The notes beneath the pieces are model-generated. The model made no database searches. It was not told the origin of the DNA and saw only the letters and a list, made by a program, of their open reading frames with translations. From assembly GCA_003220435.1 (NCBI GenBank), contig QHSL01000073.1:34463-98462 (forward strand): a stretch of 64,000 nt of DNA, read 5' to 3'. This stretch comes from Candidatus Rokuibacteriota bacterium (GTDB taxonomy: Bacteria > Methylomirabilota > Methylomirabilia > Rokubacteriales > CSP1-6). Numbering within the stretch: the first letter of the stretch is position 1; every line of letters begins with the position of its first letter. Positions 25,681-34,042 of the stretch are shown here, piece by piece. A program made the position numbers and the translations under genes.

Positions 25681-26955
25681 ATGTGGACACGGCTTCTGGT
25701 CACGCCGGCTCTCGCGGTACTGCTGCTCTCCGCGACGGCCCCCGCTCTCGAGCCGCCGACCTTCAGCGACGAGGTCGTCCGGATCCTCCAGAATCGCTGT
25801 CAGACCTGTCACCGTCCGGGGGAACACGCGCCGTTCTCCCTGCTGAGCTACCGCGACGCGTACGACAAGAAGGACGACATTCGCGACGCCGTCCACGCCC
25901 GCGCGATGCCGCCGTGGAAGCCGGTGTTCGGGTTCGGCGATTTCCTGGAGCCGCGCCGCCTCTCCGACGCCGAGCTGGCAACGCTGCTGCGCTGGGTCGA
26001 GGCGGGCGCCCCGGAAGGCGATCCCGCGAATCTTCCGCCGCCGCTCGTCTTCTCGGAGGGATGGAAGCTCGGGCCGCCCGATCACGTTCTCGAGATGGCC
26101 GAGCCCTACACGGTGCCCGGCCGGGCCAGCGACGTGTATCGCTGCTTCGTGATCCCGACGAGCTTCCCGGAGGATCGGTGGGTCACGAAGGTCGAGTGGG
26201 CGCCGGGTGACCGGAAGCTCGTCCACCACATCCTCTCGTACATCGACACGACGTCCGCGGCCGAGGCGCTCGATCGGCGCGACCCCGGGCCCGGCTACAC
26301 CTGCTTCGGCGGGCCCGGATTCAATCCGGCCGGCGGCCTCTCCGGCTGGGCGCCGGGCATCCAGCCGCGGGTGATGGCTGACGGCGTCGGCATGCTCCTC
26401 CCGAAGGGCGCCCGGGTCGTCGTGCAGATGCACTACAACAACAACGAGCCCGAGAGCCGGACCGATCGCACGCGCGCCGGCTTGCACTTCGCGAAGGGGC
26501 CGATCGACAAGCGTCAGCGCTCCATCGCGGCCCTCAATCGCACGTTCACGATTCCTGCGGGCGACCGTCGCTACGAGGTGCGCGCGTCCTGGACGGACTA
26601 TCTGGGCCGCGACCTCCACGCCAACACGATCACGCCGCACATGCACCTGCTCGGGCGCGAGATGATGGTGACCGCGACGTATCCCAACGGCCTCGTCCGT
26701 CCCCTCGTTCACATCGACGACTGGGACTTCAACTGGCAGGGGACGTACACGTTCACACAACCGGTTCCACTGCCGAGGGGTACGCGGATCGACGTGGTCG
26801 CGGTGTTCGACAACTCTGCCGCGAACCTCCGTCAGCCCAGCCGTCCGCCGCGTCCGGTCAGCTGGGGCGAGGGCACCATCGACGAGATGGCCATCGTCTT
26901 TCTCGGCGTGACGGTCGACGCCGAGCGCATCGGGTGGCGCCCCGCGGCGAAGTGA
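25681..26955 (+). CDS. Haem c-containing type II copper monooxygenase-like protein
   Basis: The 424-residue protein starts at MWTRLLVTPA after GCGGAGG; upstream in-frame sequence belongs to the repeat. A Sec signal is followed by one haem c site, CQTCH at 40-44. The remainder resembles the copper type II ascorbate-dependent monooxygenases (dopamine beta-monooxygenase/PHM family): His182-His183 (LVHHILSY), His251 (QMHYNNN) and His320/His322 (TPHMHLLGREM). In animal enzymes, two copper sites hydroxylate C-H bonds. Here a cytochrome domain may supply the electrons in the periplasm. The substrate is unknown. Confidence 0.8.
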   Translation: MWTRLLVTPALAVLLLSATAPALEPPTFSDEVVRILQNRCQTCHRPGEHAPFSLLSYRDAYDKKDDIRDAVHARAMPPWKPVFGFGDFLEPRRLSDAELATLLRWVEAGAPEGDPANLPPPLVFSEGWKLGPPDHVLEMAEPYTVPGRASDVYRCFVIPTSFPEDRWVTKVEWAPGDRKLVHHILSYIDTTSAAEALDRRDPGPGYTCFGGPGFNPAGGLSGWAPGIQPRVMADGVGMLLPKGARVVVQMHYNNNEPESRTDRTRAGLHFAKGPIDKRQRSIAALNRTFTIPAGDRRYEVRASWTDYLGRDLHANTITPHMHLLGREMMVTATYPNGLVRPLVHIDDWDFNWQGTYTFTQPVPLPRGTRIDVVAVFDNSAANLRQPSRPPRPVSWGEGTIDEMAIVFLGVTVDAERIGWRPAAK

Positions 26956-26959
26956 TGCC

Positions 26960-26993
26960 GCTCACCGGAGCCCTTCCTCATTTGCCGGTGAGC
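26960..26993. terminator. Bidirectional hairpin between converging genes
   Basis: A 9-bp perfect stem GCTCACCGG (26960-26968) / CCGGTGAGC (26985-26993) with a 16-base loop. The plus-strand gene ends 4 bases before it; the minus-strand gene stops within the loop. Confidence 0.55.
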
Positions 26994-27910
26994 CTGGCGA
27001 CGACGGGGGCGAGGATTTCCATGTAAGGCTCGAACGTGACGAAGTAGGAGAGCCCCCAGCGCTCGCGGCGAGCATGCAGGGCTTCCACCATCTCGTCCAC
27101 GGTGCCGATCAACACGTAGGGAGCCTCGAGGATCTCCTCGACGCTGAGCTGCTTCCAGCTCTTCTGGAGCTCCGCAGCCGCTTCACGCCGGCGATCCGTC
27201 ACGATCACCCGCTGGATCTGCGCGCTCAGCTCGAGACGATCGAATCGCTGGCGGGCTGCTTCCCGCACCATCCGCATGCGCTCATCGACGCCCGCGACCT
27301 TCCATCCGGTCATGTCGGGCACGGTCCCGCCGCGAGTGAAGGTGATGCCCGTGAAATTCACGATGTCGGCCTCGTGCGCCGCCAGCGCGAGGAGGCGAGG
27401 GCCGTTGCCACCGATGATGACGGGCGGATGCGGCCGCTGGACGGGACGTGGATGGATCCGGTGGCCCGTGACCCGGTAGTGCTGGCCGGCGAAATTGACT
27501 TCGGCGCCGCCGAGCAAGCCTTTGATGATCGTCACCGACTCGGCGAGCCGCTCGACCCTGATGCCGCCTCGATCGAAGCGGAGCCCGGCCTGATCGTATT
27601 CGATCCGCATGTAGCCCGCGCCCAGCCCCAGCTCGAGCCGCCCATCCGTCAACACATCCATCGTCGCCGCCTCACGCGCGAGCAGCACGGGATGGCGGAG
27701 ATCGTTGTTGAGCACGTTCGTGCCGACCCTGAGGCTCGTCGTGGCGTCCGCGGCGCTCATCACCGCCGGGAGGGTGGCCAGCATGGCGGCCAGGTGATCG
27801 GGCACGAGGAGCACGGAATAGCCGAGGTCCTCGACCGTGCGCGCCTTGTCTTGCCACTCGGCGCGGGTCGAGGCGTCCCGCACATTGATTCCGAAGCGGA
27901 ACGGCTTCAT
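26978..27910 (-). CDS. LLM-class F420-dependent oxidoreductase (TIGR03621-like)
   Basis: The 310-residue protein has the luciferase-like TIM-barrel pattern: FRFGINVRDASTRAEWQDKAR, GYSVLLVPDHL, RVGTNVLNNDLRHPVLLAREAATMDVLTDGRLELGLGAG and RPVQRPHPPVIIGGNG. The opening and the DLRHP signature fit the F420-dependent subgroup. It would reduce or oxidise an unknown substrate with a deazaflavin (or FMN) cofactor. It is the last gene of a four-gene minus-strand run (LLM, TPP enzyme, SDR, LLM); the SDR stop is one base from its start. Confidence 0.83.
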   Translation of the reverse strand: MKPFRFGINVRDASTRAEWQDKARTVEDLGYSVLLVPDHLAAMLATLPAVMSAADATTSLRVGTNVLNNDLRHPVLLAREAATMDVLTDGRLELGLGAGYMRIEYDQAGLRFDRGGIRVERLAESVTIIKGLLGGAEVNFAGQHYRVTGHRIHPRPVQRPHPPVIIGGNGPRLLALAAHEADIVNFTGITFTRGGTVPDMTGWKVAGVDERMRMVREAARQRFDRLELSAQIQRVIVTDRRREAAAELQKSWKQLSVEEILEAPYVLIGTVDEMVEALHARRERWGLSYFVTFEPYMEILAPVVARLTGK

Positions 27911-27911
27911 G

Positions 27912-28751
27912 TCAATGCATCACGGATCCGCCGTCGACGTTCCACGCCTGACCGGTGATGTGATCGCCCTGCTCGGAGGCGAAGAACAGCGCCAGGCGCG
28001 CGATGTCGTCGGGACGCGCGACGCGCCCGGTCGGCGGCAGGCCCAGCACCGGGGCGGAGGGATCGCGTTCGGCCAGCGCGCGCTCGCGCCGCGAGGTGGA
28101 TTCGCGCCGGCTGGTGTCGACGCTGCCGGGACAGATCGCGTTCACGGTGATACCGAGCGCCGCCACCTCCTGGGCCATGACCTGCGTGAGCCCGATCACC
28201 CCGAACTTCGACGCGGTGTAGGCGCCACGCCGGGGCGTGCCGCGCTTGCCCGAGACCGACGCCATGTTGATGATCCGCCCGCTGCGCCGCGAGAGCATGT
28301 GAGGGATCACGGCCCGGCTCATCAAGAACGTGCCCTTGAGATTGACGTCGAGCACGAGGTCCCACGCCTCTTCCGGCACTTCCCACAGCAGGCGGCGATC
28401 GGCGCCGTGAGGCGCCGCCGCGTTGTTGACGAGCACGTCGACGCGGCCGAACCGCGCGAGCGCCTCCGAGACGAAGCGCTCGGCGTCGGCGGCGCGGCTC
28501 ACGTCGCCCACCAGCGTGAGGACGCTGCGTCCGAGGCCTTGAATCTCGCCGGCCAGGCTGTCGAGACCCTTCCAGCCGAGACGGATCTCTTCCAGCCCCT
28601 CCTCGTTCTCGTTGCGCGTCCCGCCCGCGGCGATGTCGGTCGCGACGACGTCGGCACCCGCCCGGGCGAACGCGACCGCGATGGCGCGGCCCATCCCGCG
28701 CACCCGCCCGCATCCGGTGATCAGCACGATCCTTCCGTCGAATTCGCCCAC
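27912..28751 (-). CDS. Short-chain dehydrogenase/reductase (SDR)
   Basis: The 279-residue protein shows the Rossmann nucleotide site ITGCGRVRGMGRAIAVAFA (a slightly expanded TGxxxGxG), NNAA near residue 112, catalytic Ser before GKRG and YTASK (Tyr-x-x-x-Lys). NAD(P)-dependent oxidation/reduction of a hydroxyl or keto group is expected. It lies 12 bases after the TPP enzyme gene in transcription order, so it may act on the acyloin or keto product of that enzyme. Confidence 0.87.
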   Translation of the reverse strand: MGEFDGRIVLITGCGRVRGMGRAIAVAFARAGADVVATDIAAGGTRNENEEGLEEIRLGWKGLDSLAGEIQGLGRSVLTLVGDVSRAADAERFVSEALARFGRVDVLVNNAAAPHGADRRLLWEVPEEAWDLVLDVNLKGTFLMSRAVIPHMLSRRSGRIINMASVSGKRGTPRRGAYTASKFGVIGLTQVMAQEVAALGITVNAICPGSVDTSRRESTSRRERALAERDPSAPVLGLPPTGRVARPDDIARLALFFASEQGDHITGQAWNVDGGSVMH

Positions 28752-28763
28752 GGCTATTCCCCG

Positions 28764-30440
28764 CTACGCCGGGCGCCACGCGCGCTTGGACATGGCGTCG
28801 ACGTCGCTGATGACCTCCACGACGGCCGGGCTGTTGGAGGCGAGGGCTTTGTCCAGCGCGGGCCTGATGTCGTCTGGGCGCTCCACCCGAATGCCCACGC
28901 AGCCCATCGCCTCCGCCACCTTGGCGAAGTTCACCTCGTGGCTGAAGTGCCACATCTCCTTCGCGCGGCCGCGCTGCTGACCCTTGTACGCGTCGTCGAA
29001 GAGGTGCTTCTCCTGGTTGAGCGCGTAGTTGTTGTTGACCAGCATGATCGCGTTGATGTCGAAGCGCGCCGCGGTCTCGAGCTCGGCGAGGTGGTAGTAG
29101 AAGCCGCCGTCGCCGCAGAAGCCGATCACCGGTCGGTCGGGCAACGCGCACTTGGCGCCGAGAGTGGCCGGGAAGCCCCACCCGAGCGAGCCGGCGCAGC
29201 GCAGGAACCGCTGACCCGGCCGGGTCAGCCGGATCATCTGGCCAGTCCACATGCCGGAGTGGCCGGTATCCGACAGCACGACGCCGCCCTCGGGCAGCCA
29301 CTCGGAAATCTCCTTGCAGATCCGCTCCGGACGGATGGGCACCGCGTCCGAGCGGCGCATGCGACCGGACTCCTCGCGATACTCACGCACCAGGCTCTGC
29401 GCCCGGCCGAGCCACTCGGTCCGTGAGCGCGGCGAGCCCACGGCGGCGATGAGCTTCTGCAGCGTCACTTTGGCGTCGCCGAGCAGCGCCGCCTGCAGCG
29501 GGTAGTTGCGTCCGAGCTCCTCGGGATCGATGTCGAGCTGGATCGCGGCGACTCCGGGCCTGGGGACCTGCCAGTTGGTGGTGACCTGCCCGCCGGCGTG
29601 GCTGCCGATGAAGAAGACCAGGTCCGCCTCGGAGAGGACCCGGTTGGCGCACCAGCGCGAGTAGGTCCCGGGAACGCCCACGTTCAGCGGATGATCGTCG
29701 GGCAGCGCGGCCTTGGCATTGAGTGATGTCGCCAGGGGGATCTGCAGCAGCTCGGCCAGCTTCACCAGCTCGGCCTCGGCTCCGGACCAGATCACGCCGC
29801 CGCCGGCGAGGATGACGGGACGCGCGGCCTGCGCCAGCACGCTCACCGCCGCTCGCACCGCGTCCGGCTCCGGCTCGGGACGGAAGGCCGGAACACGCAT
29901 GAACCGCTCCTCCCAGAGCGGAGTCAAATCGGCCTCCCGCTCGAGGACCTGGGCGTGCGTGCCCGACATCTCGAGATGCACCGGCCCCGGCGCCGCGCTG
30001 GTCGCGGCGCGGAACGCCTGCCGCAGGAGATCCGGGAACCGCTCGAGTGCATCCACGTGGAAGTTCGCCTTGGTGACCTGGTCCCACATCGGGAAGTCTT
30101 CGATCTCCTGGTAGACGTGCTTGTACCGCGAGGCGGCGTCGACACCGCCCGTCAGGGCGAGCACGGGCGAGCACGCCAGGTAGGCGTCGCGCAGCCCGGC
30201 CGCGAGGTTGGCGGAGCCGATCGTCTGGGCCAGGCAGACGCCGGGCCGGCGCGACGCCCGCGCGTAGGCGTCGGCCATGTACGCCGCGGCCTTCTCCCCG
30301 TGCGTCACCACGCGGCGAATGCCCATGTCCTCCATCTCGGCCATGGCCGGCAGCATGATCGTCGGGACGAAGAAGACGTGGGTGACGCCGTAGGCGTGCA
30401 CCGCTTCGGCAAAATAGCGATTGCCCGTCATACGTGGCAT
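28764..30440 (-). CDS. Thiamine pyrophosphate-dependent enzyme (acetolactate synthase-like)
   Basis: The 558-residue protein starts at ATG 30440, with AGGAGG 6 bases upstream; ATG 30431 is a close alternative. It has the three-domain layout of TPP enzymes: an N-terminal Pyr domain with the catalytic Glu in THGEKAAAYMADAYAR, a central FAD/NAD-like domain (GGGVIWSGAEAELVKLAEL), and a C-terminal PP domain with GFCGDGGFYYHLAELETAARFDINAIMLVNNN. It condenses or decarboxylates 2-oxo acids; the exact substrate is unknown. Ten bases separate it from the upstream LLM gene, consistent with one operon. Confidence 0.85.
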   Translation of the reverse strand: MPRMTGNRYFAEAVHAYGVTHVFFVPTIMLPAMAEMEDMGIRRVVTHGEKAAAYMADAYARASRRPGVCLAQTIGSANLAAGLRDAYLACSPVLALTGGVDAASRYKHVYQEIEDFPMWDQVTKANFHVDALERFPDLLRQAFRAATSAAPGPVHLEMSGTHAQVLEREADLTPLWEERFMRVPAFRPEPEPDAVRAAVSVLAQAARPVILAGGGVIWSGAEAELVKLAELLQIPLATSLNAKAALPDDHPLNVGVPGTYSRWCANRVLSEADLVFFIGSHAGGQVTTNWQVPRPGVAAIQLDIDPEELGRNYPLQAALLGDAKVTLQKLIAAVGSPRSRTEWLGRAQSLVREYREESGRMRRSDAVPIRPERICKEISEWLPEGGVVLSDTGHSGMWTGQMIRLTRPGQRFLRCAGSLGWGFPATLGAKCALPDRPVIGFCGDGGFYYHLAELETAARFDINAIMLVNNNYALNQEKHLFDDAYKGQQRGRAKEMWHFSHEVNFAKVAEAMGCVGIRVERPDDIRPALDKALASNSPAVVEVISDVDAMSKRAWRPA

Positions 30441-30450
30441 GAAGAACCTC

Positions 30451-31518
30451 CTATCCGCGGAACGCAGGAGCGACGTGCGCGCCGAAGCGGCGCAGCGACG
30501 CCATGACCTTGTCGTGAGCGAGTCCGCCCCAGCTCGCCTGGCACATGACGTGGCCGAGCCCGACGTCGCGCAGCGCCGCGATCTGCTCGGCGACACGTTT
30601 CGGCGTGCCGTACAGCGCGCCGGTCTCGAGCACGAAGCGCACCCCGTCGGCGTGGGAGACGGCCGGGTCCATCCACGGATTCATCGCCGCAGTGCTCACG
30701 CGGAAATCCGACGGATTGTAGGCCTCGCGCACGTGGTGCATGTGCTGCCGGTAGTGGAGCGTCGCCGCCTGCACGTCGTCTTCGGCCTGAGCCTCGCTGT
30801 CGGCGACGTAGAGGAAGCGCCACACCGACGCCTCCCCGAGGAGCCTCCGCTGCGCCGCCCCCTCGTGGCCCCCGGCCTCGAGCCCCTCGCGGTAGCGCGC
30901 GAGCCGCTCGGGAATCCGCGCGTTCGGCACGCAAGACATCATCACCGGGATCGCGGCGCGGCCGCACTCCACCAGTGACTCGACCGCGATGACGCTGCGC
31001 CAGATCGGCGGATGCGGCCGCTGCACGGGCCGCGGCCGGACCGCCGGCAGCCGCACGGAGAAGAACTTGCCGTCGTGGACGAACGGCTCTTCGGTCCAGG
31101 CGCGCGTGAGCACCTCGACCGCTTCCTCCATCCGGTCGCGGCTGTCGTCGCTCCGCAGGCCGAAGCCGACGTACTCATATTCGTTGTAGGTGGAGCCGCG
31201 CCCGATGCCGACCTCGAGCCGTCCGCGGCTCAGGTTGTCGAGCACGGCGAGCTGAATCGCGAGACGCACGGGATGGTGCAGCGCCATCTGGATGACGGCG
31301 AACCCGAGCCGCGCACGAGAGGTGCGCGCCGCCAGCGCGCCGGCGAACGGAATCGGGTCGGCGTACGCGCACTCGCCGGTGAAGTTGTGCTCGGTCAGCC
31401 ACAGGTAGTCGAAGCCCATCGCGTCGGCGAGCACGCCCTGCTCGAGCTGCTGATGGATGCACGCCAGATCGTCCCCGGCGGAGGGCGAGAGCGACAGCGT
31501 CATCCAGCCGAACTTCAT
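30451..31518 (-). CDS. LLM-class flavin-dependent oxidoreductase
   Basis: The 355-residue protein opens MKFGWMTLSLSPSAGDDLA and has GFDYLWLTEHNFTGE, LGFAVIQMALHHPVRLAIQLAVLDNLSRGRLEVGIGRG and RPVQRPHPPIWRSVI. This is the bacterial-luciferase-like group that oxidises substrates with FMNH2 and O2. It is the first gene of the minus-strand operon, so it faces the secreted hydrolase gene across a short divergent promoter region. Together with the second LLM gene it gives the operon two distinct flavin/F420 enzymes. Confidence 0.85.
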   Translation of the reverse strand: MKFGWMTLSLSPSAGDDLACIHQQLEQGVLADAMGFDYLWLTEHNFTGECAYADPIPFAGALAARTSRARLGFAVIQMALHHPVRLAIQLAVLDNLSRGRLEVGIGRGSTYNEYEYVGFGLRSDDSRDRMEEAVEVLTRAWTEEPFVHDGKFFSVRLPAVRPRPVQRPHPPIWRSVIAVESLVECGRAAIPVMMSCVPNARIPERLARYREGLEAGGHEGAAQRRLLGEASVWRFLYVADSEAQAEDDVQAATLHYRQHMHHVREAYNPSDFRVSTAAMNPWMDPAVSHADGVRFVLETGALYGTPKRVAEQIAALRDVGLGHVMCQASWGGLAHDKVMASLRRFGAHVAPAFRG

Positions 31519-31582
31519 GGGGTCAGAACATACGGCAGGACCCCCGCGCCGTCCAGCGACAACGGCCGGAGCCTCTCGGCGG

Positions 31583-31611
31583 TTGACGTTCCACCTCGGT
31601 CGAATTAGGCT
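31583..31611 (+). promoter_or_regulatory. Sigma-70-like promoter of the secreted hydrolase gene
   Basis: TTGACG at 31583-31588, a 17-base spacer, and TAGGCT at 31606-31611. The ATG lies 24 bases further, after GGAGG. Confidence 0.5.
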
Positions 31612-31634
31612 TCCCGCACCTTACGGAGGACATC

Positions 31635-32924
31635 ATGACAAAGCGCCTCGTGCTCGCGGCACTCCTCGGCGTCCTCGTCCTGGGCGGCAGCGCCGCCCAC
31701 GCCGGTCCGCCACCGGCCTATTTCGTCGATGAGACCACGCTGCCCTTTGACGCGCTCCCCGGGACCAGCACGACGCGCTACTGGGGCGTCCACGGCGGCG
31801 CCGGCTACCGGATCGAGGTCCCCGACAACTGGAACGGCGACCTCGTGCTCTATGCTCACGGCTTCCGTGGCACCGGTCTCGAACTGACCGTCAGCAACCC
31901 GCGCATCCGCCAGGCCCTCGTGACGAGCGGCTACGCGTGGGCGGCGTCCAGCTACAGCACGAACGGCTACGACGTGAAGCAGGGCGTGAAGGACACCCAC
32001 GCGCTCGGCGAGCTCTTCAACGGGCTGGCTGGTCACCCGCTGCGCGTGTACTTGACCGGCCACTCCATGGGTGGCCACATCACCGGGGTGGCCATCGAGC
32101 AGTATCCGCAGGCGTACGTGGCAGCGCTCCCGATGTGCGGCGTCATGGGTGACAACGAGCTCTTCGATTACTTCCTGGACTTCAATCTCGTCGCCCAGGC
32201 GCTGGCCGGAGTCCAGGCGGAGTTTCCCTTCCCCGCCGACTACCAGACGGCGGTGGTGCCGGCGGTCAAGGCCGTACTCGGCGCGCCCTACCCGGGCGCG
32301 CTCAGCATCCAGGGACAGCAGCTCCGCGGCGTGACCCAGAACATCTCCGGCGGCCCGCGACCCGCCTTCAACACCTCATTCGCGGTGTGGGGAAACTTCC
32401 TCTTCACGGTCGGCGTGACGGGTGGTGACATCGGCGTCGCCCCCGGTAACGTGCAGGACAACCGCGACACGATCTACCAGATCGATACCGACCCCGCGCT
32501 CTCACCCGACGAGATGGCGCTGAATGCCGCGGTGCTCCGCGTGGCGCAGGACCCGCAAGGCCGCCATCCCGAGGGCCTCGCCAACATCCCACCGATCTCC
32601 GGCCGCTTGCCCATCCCGGTCCTGAGCCTGCACACGATCGGCGATCTTTTCGTGCCCTTCTCGATGGAGCAGATCTACGCCCGGCGCGCCGCCAGCGAGG
32701 GCGCCTCCGACTTTCTCGTGACCCGCGCCATCCGCGACCACGCCCACTGCGGCTTCGCGGTCGTGGAGGAGGCCGCGGCGTTCTCGGACCTCGTGAACTG
32801 GGTGGTGAACGGCGTCAAGCCGGCGGGCGACGACATCCTGACGTCGGCGGCGGTGGCCGATCCGAAGTTCGGCTGTAAGTTCTCGGTGCCCGGGCACGCC
32901 GGCTTCGCCGTCTGCACGCCGTGA
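31635..32924 (+). CDS. Secreted alpha/beta hydrolase (phthalyl amidase-like)
   Basis: The 429-residue protein begins with a clear Sec signal (LVLAALLGVLVLGGSAAHA) after a GGAGG site. The hydrolase core has LYAHGFRGTG for the oxyanion loop and the nucleophile elbow YLTGHSMGGHI. A late Asp segment (IGDLFVPFSMEQ) and a C-terminal DHAHCGF supplying the histidine complete the triad. Four cysteines, including a pair at the C-terminus (FGCKF, AVCTP), could form disulfides after export. Overall layout resembles phthalyl amidases and related extracellular hydrolases; the ester or amide substrate is unknown. Confidence 0.8.
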   Translation: MTKRLVLAALLGVLVLGGSAAHAGPPPAYFVDETTLPFDALPGTSTTRYWGVHGGAGYRIEVPDNWNGDLVLYAHGFRGTGLELTVSNPRIRQALVTSGYAWAASSYSTNGYDVKQGVKDTHALGELFNGLAGHPLRVYLTGHSMGGHITGVAIEQYPQAYVAALPMCGVMGDNELFDYFLDFNLVAQALAGVQAEFPFPADYQTAVVPAVKAVLGAPYPGALSIQGQQLRGVTQNISGGPRPAFNTSFAVWGNFLFTVGVTGGDIGVAPGNVQDNRDTIYQIDTDPALSPDEMALNAAVLRVAQDPQGRHPEGLANIPPISGRLPIPVLSLHTIGDLFVPFSMEQIYARRAASEGASDFLVTRAIRDHAHCGFAVVEEAAAFSDLVNWVVNGVKPAGDDILTSAAVADPKFGCKFSVPGHAGFAVCTP

Positions 32925-32945
32925 GCGGCTGACGGTCCGTCTGAC

Positions 32946-32971
32946 GCAGGACGCCGCGCGGCGCCTCCTGC
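32946..32971 (+). terminator. Hairpin after the secreted hydrolase gene
   Basis: GCAGGA (32946-32951) pairs with TCCTGC (32966-32971), with an inner CGCCG/CGGCG extension. No T-run follows. Confidence 0.45.
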
Positions 32972-33020
32972 ACCGCGGCCCCGCGGCACGGGCGCGGCGG
33001 TGTGGCCATCGGGATGGATC

Positions 33021-33470
33021 TCACGACGCGTCGTCCAGGCGGGCGAGCAGCGCGGCCACGTTCGGCGCACCGCTCGGCGGGCGCCAGTCGACGTGCACGA
33101 CCACGACACCGTCGCTGTCCAGCTCACGCGCGAAGAGCCCGAGTCCGACGTTGACGACGCGGAGCGGTTGCCCCAGCATGCTGGCGACGCTGACCGCGCA
33201 CCGTCCAGCATCGTCGGCGCCAGCTCGGGCGCAGATCATGGGGTGCGGCCGGCCGCGCGTGAACTCGTCGGCGCCAAGATCGAGGATCCGGTGGGTGCCG
33301 GCCGCCGAACCGCCGACGTTGCCGGCGATCAGTCGCGCCTCGTGGGCGAGCGTTCCCCCGGTGAAGAGGCCGAGGAGCCCGCCGCGGCGCGAGCCCGGGG
33401 ACGTCACCACGCTGAGCTGAGCACGAACCACGGGATCGCTGAAGACCCGGGGCGCCCAGGCGCGCTTGTG
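33021..33470 (-). pseudogene. Decayed copy of fdrA C-terminus fused to the 57-aa gene
   Basis: Read on the minus strand, this region gives APRVFSDPVVRAQL, then SRRGGLLGLFTGGTLAHEAR, GTHRILDLGADEFTRGRPHP and finally LGQPLRVVNVGLGLFAREL. These match the end of the FdrA gene (41183-42733) and the following small gene (41013-41186). Compared with the intact pair, about eight codons are missing after HEARLI, roughly a hundred codons are missing after RPHPMI, and the small gene's GTG start has become GTC. The two reading frames are fused into one. A 40-base stretch (33070-33109) is identical to 41062-41101. It is a partial duplicate under decay. Confidence 0.75.
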
Positions 33471-33706
33471 CACCCACCGAGGACGAGCTGCCGGGCGGAG
33501 GGCTTCAGCCCGATCGTGACCCGAAAGCCTCGGCGAAGCCAGGACTGACCTCCCGCGATGATCGCGCCGGTCTGGGAGTTCGTGCTCCTCAACGGGCACG
33601 GCCCCCGGGTGGCCAAGTCTGGACTGGGGCGGTCGCAAGCCCGTGCCTACTCGGCGCGCTACGAAGACCTCAAAACTGAAGACGAAGTGAGCTCGGGGGA
33701 GCATCT
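33471..33706. other. Intergenic stretch upstream of the pilin operon
   Basis: No gene is supported. A plus-strand frame from ATG 33558 runs into the pseudopilin gene, but its N-terminal part resembles no family. The promoter of the pilin operon is probably here, yet I see no clear -35/-10 pair. Confidence 0.35.
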
Positions 33707-33788
33707 AGCCTCGACAAGGCTCGCCCGACCCTGCCCTCGGCGCGAGCCCCGAGTGACGGAAAGTCGTGGCGGAAGTGCCCGAAAGGCA
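33707..33788 (+). ncRNA. Candidate structured leader of the pseudopilin operon
   Basis: Four short hairpins follow one another within about 80 bases: AGCCT/AGGCT (33707-33711, 33717-33721), CTCGG/CCGAG (33736-33740, 33749-33753), GAC/GTC (33755-33757, 33763-33765, loop GGAAA) and TGCC/GGCA (33776-33779, 33785-33788, loop CGAAA). It ends about 100 bases before the first pilin gene. It does not match the c-di-GMP (GEMM) consensus that I know. Confidence 0.3.
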
Positions 33789-33805
33789 AGCAGAAAGGAT
33801 AAATT

Positions 33806-34042
33806 ATGGAAATCGCGACGTTGGAGGATTGGGCACACGCCTTGCTCAAGAGAGAGTCGGGACAGAAAAATTGGGGGAAAGGACCTGCCAATGATGCGTC
33901 GTCTTGTCTCCCGATCGGAGTACGGCTATACGCTGGCGGAGCTTTTGGTAGTTCTCGCGGTCATCTCGATCTTGGCTTTCATCGCGGTCCCCTTCCTGCT
34001 CACCTACATCCCGAGAGCGACGGTCAACTATGCGGCGCGTGA
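33806..34042 (+). CDS. Possible short leader ORF before the pseudopilin genes
   Basis: An ATG with AAAGGAT 5-6 bases upstream opens a 78-codon frame (MEIATLEDWAHALLKRE...). Only the first ~25 residues look protein-like; from 33891 it overlaps the pseudopilin gene in another frame and reads as a shadow. It may be a leader peptide coupling translation into the operon, the start of a frameshifted gene, or chance. No family is recognised. Confidence 0.25.
   Translation: MEIATLEDWAHALLKRESGQKNWGKGPANDASSCLPIGVRLYAGGAFGSSRGHLDLGFHRGPLPAHLHPESDGQLCGA

Noticed and set aside
33558..33640. Plus-strand start MIAPVWEFVLLNGHG resembling a creatininase NGHG motif
   Set aside because: Only a five-residue match with nothing else of the family, and the frame continues into unrelated sequence.
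33750..33805. Possible GEMM (c-di-GMP) riboswitch before the pilin operon
   Set aside because: The sequence has GGAAA/CGAAA loops but lacks the GGGACGCAAAGC core and the tetraloop-receptor arrangement.
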